8,694 nt of DNA from Christensenellaceae bacterium. Its GTDB lineage: Bacteria > Bacillota > Clostridia > Christensenellales > DTU072. Where the stretch lies: NCBI GenBank assembly GCA_031260775.1, contig JAISKW010000058.1, positions 1 through 8,694 of the forward strand, written 5' to 3'. The notes beneath the pieces were generated by a model that saw nothing but the letters and a program-made list of their open reading frames with translations, did no database searches and was not told the DNA's origin. The position numbers and the translations under genes are program-made. Shown here piece by piece: positions 6,194-8,694 of the stretch. Position 1 is the stretch's first letter, and the number at the start of each line of letters is the position of its first letter.

Positions 6194-7378
6194 CTAAAAA
6201 CGGTTGAAAATTCTTTTGATGCGCTCCATAGCTTCGATAGTATTTTCGCGCGTATTAAAGGCGGTCAGACGGAAAAAGCCTTCGCCGCATTTGCCGAAGC
6301 CGCTGCCCGGCGTGCCGACGACCCCCGCTCTTGACAATAATTCGTCAAAGAATGCCCATGAGTCCTTTTTGCACTTTAGCCAAATATAGGGCGAGTTCAC
6401 GCCGCCGGTGAACCAAATATTCAAATATTTGAACGTTTCCGCCATTATCGCGGCATTTCCGCGGTAGTATTCGATAGTTTCGGCGCAGGATTTTTGCCCC
6501 GCCTCGGTGAAAACCGCTTCGGCTCCGCGCTGAATTACGTACGCAACTCCGTTATGCTTAGTGCCTTGTCTGCGCGCCCACATCTTGTTCAGGCTCTCGC
6601 CGTCCGCTTTCAGCCTTTCGGGCACGACCGTATAACCGAGCCTTGTGCCCGTGAATCCCGCCGTTTTTGAAAGCGAACAAAACTCGACCGCGACCTCGTA
6701 CGCACCTTCAATTTCGTATATCGAATGCGGCAACGTATCGTCGGAAATAAACGCCTCATAAGCCGCGTCAAAAAGAATTATCGCCTTATGCTCGCGCGCG
6801 AAATCAACCCATTCCTGCAGCTGCTCCTTTGTGTAAACCGCGCCGGTAGGGTTGTTCGGCGAGCATAGGAAAATAATATCAGCGTCTAACCCTTCGGAGG
6901 GCATCGGCAAAAATCCGTTCCTTTCGTTCCCGTCAATCAGCGAAATGTTGCGCCCCGCCATGATGTTGGAGTCCATATAAACCGGATAGACCGGGTCGGG
7001 AATAAGCACGACGTTATCCGGCGAGAACAGCTCCAAAAAGTTCGCTATATCCTCTTTTGCGCCGTCCCCTACAAAAATTTCGTCGGGGAAAAGCATTACG
7101 TTGCGTTTTTGGTAGTACTTTACAAGCGCGCTCTTCAAAAAGTCGTAGCCTTGGTTATCCTCGTAGCCCTTAAAAGTCTCCTTGACGCCCATTTCGGTCG
7201 CCGCTTTTGCCATTGCCGCGGTGACGGGCGGACATAACGGAATAGTGACGTCGCCTATGCCCATTTTGATTATGCTTGCCGTCGGGTTCTCCGCCTGAAA
7301 CGCCGCTAATTTTTTGCCGATGTTCTTGAACAAGTAGTTCGTCTTTAATGACTTAAAATTTCCGTTTATCTTTACCAT
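6194..7378 (-). CDS. dapL: LL-diaminopimelate aminotransferase
   Basis: PLP-dependent class I/II aminotransferase that converts tetrahydrodipicolinate directly to LL-diaminopimelate with glutamate as amino donor, bypassing the succinylase and acetylase routes. The 394-aa product is close to the family length of about 400-410. Landmarks: KMGIGDVTIPLCP (38-50), the ETFKGYEDNQGYDFL substrate and PLP region (67-81), FLCSPNNPTGA (170-180), LFDAAYE with the PLP-ring Asp204 and Tyr207, SLSKTAGFTGTRLGY with the Schiff-base Lys238 and Arg246, and FFRLTAF with the carboxylate-binding Arg370. The start is supported by the family N-terminus (VKINGNFKSLKTNYLF) beginning at once. There is no Shine-Dalgarno sequence; the leader is A/T-rich. 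It follows dapF by 52 bp, so consecutive enzymes of meso-diaminopimelate synthesis are co-encoded. No full-length dapD, dapC or dapE is present in the window. Confidence 0.95.
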   Translation of the reverse strand: MVKINGNFKSLKTNYLFKNIGKKLAAFQAENPTASIIKMGIGDVTIPLCPPVTAAMAKAATEMGVKETFKGYEDNQGYDFLKSALVKYYQKRNVMLFPDEIFVGDGAKEDIANFLELFSPDNVVLIPDPVYPVYMDSNIMAGRNISLIDGNERNGFLPMPSEGLDADIIFLCSPNNPTGAVYTKEQLQEWVDFAREHKAIILFDAAYEAFISDDTLPHSIYEIEGAYEVAVEFCSLSKTAGFTGTRLGYTVVPERLKADGESLNKMWARRQGTKHNGVAYVIQRGAEAVFTEAGQKSCAETIEYYRGNAAIMAETFKYLNIWFTGGVNSPYIWLKCKKDSWAFFDELLSRAGVVGTPGSGFGKCGEGFFRLTAFNTRENTIEAMERIKRIFNRF

Positions 7379-7430
7379 ATGTGCTTATAGCATTTTGTGT
7401 CCGTCCAATTTGCTATTATTTACAATCAAA

Positions 7431-8177
7431 TTATATATCAAATTCGCCTCTGCAATTATACTCTGTTTCGCCCTCGATGCTTACGACGTTTCCTAATATC
7501 CTTGCCGTGAGCGTGCCGCCGGGGAGAGAGAGTTTTACCGTGTCCGCAGTCAGCCCTCTTTTGCTTGCAAGATACGCAACCGCCGCAGTACCGCTGCCGC
7601 AAGCGAGAGTTTCGCCGCTGCCTCTCTCCCAAACGTATACGTCGGCATCGCTTCGCGAATTAATTTTAACAAGCTCCGCATTGAGGTCATATTTTTCCGA
7701 AACAGCCTTTGCCGCGGCTTTTGCCCGTTCGCTTATATCTTTTACAAACCGCACCGCGTGCCTGTTGCCTACGTCTACGAGCGTAAAGCCGTCCGTCTCG
7801 GAAATTATTTTCGGCTCTCCCATTAAAATGCGGACGGTTTCGCCCCAATACTCCGCACGGCGGATGCCCGACAGCGTTTTGATTGTGGCAAACAGTGCGT
7901 CTTTTGAAACGAAGTCTTCGTCCTTTGCAAGACGTGATAAGCAGCGTAATGCGTTGCCGCAGGTTTGCCCTTCCGAGCCGTCCGCGTTAAAAATCCGCAT
8001 TTTAAGGTCGCTTTCGTTCGCTTCGCCTTTGCCGTACAAAACAAGTCCGTCCGAGCCTATTCCGAAATGCCTTTCCGACAGCTTTACCGATAACCCGTTC
8101 GGGTCGGCAATAAAATTTTCGTCGGAGTTGATAAAAACGTAATCGTTGCCCGCGCCGTTCATTTTTGTGAATTTCAT
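7431..8177 (-). CDS. dapF: Diaminopimelate epimerase
   Basis: Cofactor-independent racemase that converts LL-diaminopimelate to the meso form used in peptidoglycan and as lysine precursor. The 248-aa protein keeps the two-fold symmetric catalytic plan: MKFTKMNGAGNDYV (1-14) with Asn11, FNADGSEGQTCGNALRC with Cys73, VGNRHAV with Asn138 and His140, and WERGSGETLACGSGTAA with Glu184, Arg185 and Cys193. Oddities: the distance between the two catalytic cysteines is 120 residues, against 144 in the Haemophilus influenzae enzyme (Cys73 and Cys217); the usual GNPH reads GNRH; and GNGxRC reads GNALRC. The core still looks active. The ATG is chosen because MKFTKMNGAGND is the canonical N-terminus; no Shine-Dalgarno sequence precedes it, and a short inverted repeat (CATAT / ATATG) covers that position. 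It lies 43 bp after the zinc-ribbon gene and 52 bp before dapL. Confidence 0.95.
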   Translation of the reverse strand: MKFTKMNGAGNDYVFINSDENFIADPNGLSVKLSERHFGIGSDGLVLYGKGEANESDLKMRIFNADGSEGQTCGNALRCLSRLAKDEDFVSKDALFATIKTLSGIRRAEYWGETVRILMGEPKIISETDGFTLVDVGNRHAVRFVKDISERAKAAAKAVSEKYDLNAELVKINSRSDADVYVWERGSGETLACGSGTAAVAYLASKRGLTADTVKLSLPGGTLTARILGNVVSIEGETEYNCRGEFDI

Positions 8178-8220
8178 ATTTCAATATATGAAAAATCACG
8201 AACGCACGACAGCAAATTGC

Positions 8221-8694
8221 TTATTCGGTATACAAAAGGCAACGGCAGTTAGGGCACTCCGCGATGCCGTGTTCGGTTATTTTCGCGTTGACCTGGTTCT
8301 TTACCTCGTGACCGCAGCCGCCGCAGAATCCGCTTGAGCTGTACTTATTAACGGGCTTAGAGCAAAGTGCTTTTTTTTGTTTAATTTCGCGTTTGATGTC
8401 GTTAAAGCGTTGAAGAAGCTGAGGATGAATCGCCTTAATTTTCGCCTCAAGTGCCGCTTTTTGTTCTATTTTATCCTTGAATTTAATGTTATAGCCTTCT
8501 TGTTTATCAATATCGAAAGCGGCTTTCGTTTTGGCGACGTCAGCTTGTGCGGTCGCACCCGCGCGCATAGTTTCGGTAAAAACTTGCTGAATGCGCCCAA
8601 GCTTGTCGTGTCCGGAACGGAGAGCGTCCAAGGTCGTTTTAATTTCGTCTAAAACGGCGGCGGTTTTTTCCTCCGCTCTCGGCGAATATTCCTG
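8221..8694 (-). CDS. COG1579-type coiled-coil protein with C4 zinc ribbon (5' end beyond window)
   Basis: C-terminal 157 residues of a protein with an alpha-helical, charge-rich coiled-coil segment followed by a C4 zinc ribbon (zf-RING_7 type). The helix ends in AIHPQLLQRFNDIKREI, matching the family pattern in which a Pro-x-LLxRYxxI turn precedes the ribbon. The ribbon is CGGC, about 19 residues, then CPNC, and the chain ends LLYTE. Family members are about 230-250 aa, so some 80 N-terminal residues lie outside. The frame stays open to the right edge; a TTG at 8631 is an internal leucine, not the start. Function is poorly defined; relatives have been described as nucleic-acid binding or as interaction partners in secretion, and in Firmicutes the gene often lies near a Nif3-like gene. 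No catalytic residues are visible. The stop lies 43 bp before dapF. Confidence 0.85.
   Translation of the reverse strand, partial: QEYSPRAEEKTAAVLDEIKTTLDALRSGHDKLGRIQQVFTETMRAGATAQADVAKTKAAFDIDKQEGYNIKFKDKIEQKAALEAKIKAIHPQLLQRFNDIKREIKQKKALCSKPVNKYSSSGFCGGCGHEVKNQVNAKITEHGIAECPNCRCLLYTE

Noticed and set aside
7379..7430. A lysine riboswitch or T-box before dapL.
   Set aside because: The gap is only 52 bp, far too short for either, and shows no stable structure.
7381..8142. A 253-codon open frame on the plus strand opposite dapF.
   Set aside because: It is wholly antisense to a clear DapF with all catalytic motifs, and its product is low-complexity (Ser, Leu, Pro rich) with no recognisable domain. 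Codon bias on the real strand explains the openness.
8178..8220. AGCAA/TTGCT symmetry between the zinc-ribbon gene and dapF, considered as a terminator.
   Set aside because: The arms are five bases with almost no loop and no T-run follows directly.
8629..8631. TTG as start codon of a 136-aa zinc-ribbon protein.
   Set aside because: The same frame stays open for 21 more codons to the window edge with similar composition, and the family is about 240 aa, so TTG is an internal Leu codon.

Overview
The window is a stretch of bacterial chromosome in which every credible gene lies on the minus strand, so the biological reading order runs from high to low coordinates. Base composition is balanced, spacing is tight (largest gap about 167 bp), and no rRNA, tRNA, CRISPR array, insertion sequence or phage gene is visible. 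The gene set (LL-diaminopimelate aminotransferase DapL, a V/A-type ATPase with sodium-type ligands, folate-dependent TrmFO, a compact-cysteine iron-sulfur flavoprotein, and a stand-alone ferredoxin-containing glutamate synthase-like protein) points to an anaerobic bacterium, most likely a Clostridia-like Firmicute. That placement is inferred from gene content only; another anaerobic lineage such as a spirochaete cannot be excluded.

Layout in transcription order: (1) the C-terminal part of a COG1579-type coiled-coil/zinc-ribbon protein, entering from beyond the right edge; (2) dapF and (3) dapL, the last two steps from tetrahydrodipicolinate to meso-diaminopimelate for peptidoglycan and lysine; (4) a 167-bp gap with a perfect-armed inverted repeat, a TATAAT box and two overlapping micro-ORFs; (5) a 500-aa protein with two [4Fe-4S] sites fused to a glutamate synthase FMN domain; (6) ntpI and (7) ntpK, the membrane a/I and c/K subunits of a V/A-type ATPase, separated by an intercistronic hairpin; (8) an Isf-type flavoprotein; (9) a 45-aa single-pass membrane protein whose stop codon overlaps the start of (10) trmFO, which leaves the window at the left edge.

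Functional links: DapL and DapF catalyse consecutive reactions, and DapL normally consumes glutamate as amino donor, so a glutamate synthase-like gene just downstream could plausibly restore glutamate (inference). NtpI and NtpK together form the ion path of the Vo motor, but no V1 subunit gene is present on either side, so the remaining subunits must lie elsewhere if the enzyme is complete. The flavoprotein, the small membrane protein and TrmFO form a closely spaced tail with no obvious common pathway.

I did not find a clear undescribed multi-gene system. The points most worth a second look are the separated Vo gene pair, the micro-ORF cascade and inverted repeat before the glutamate synthase-like gene, the overlooked 45-aa gene coupled to trmFO, and the scarcity of Shine-Dalgarno sequences.
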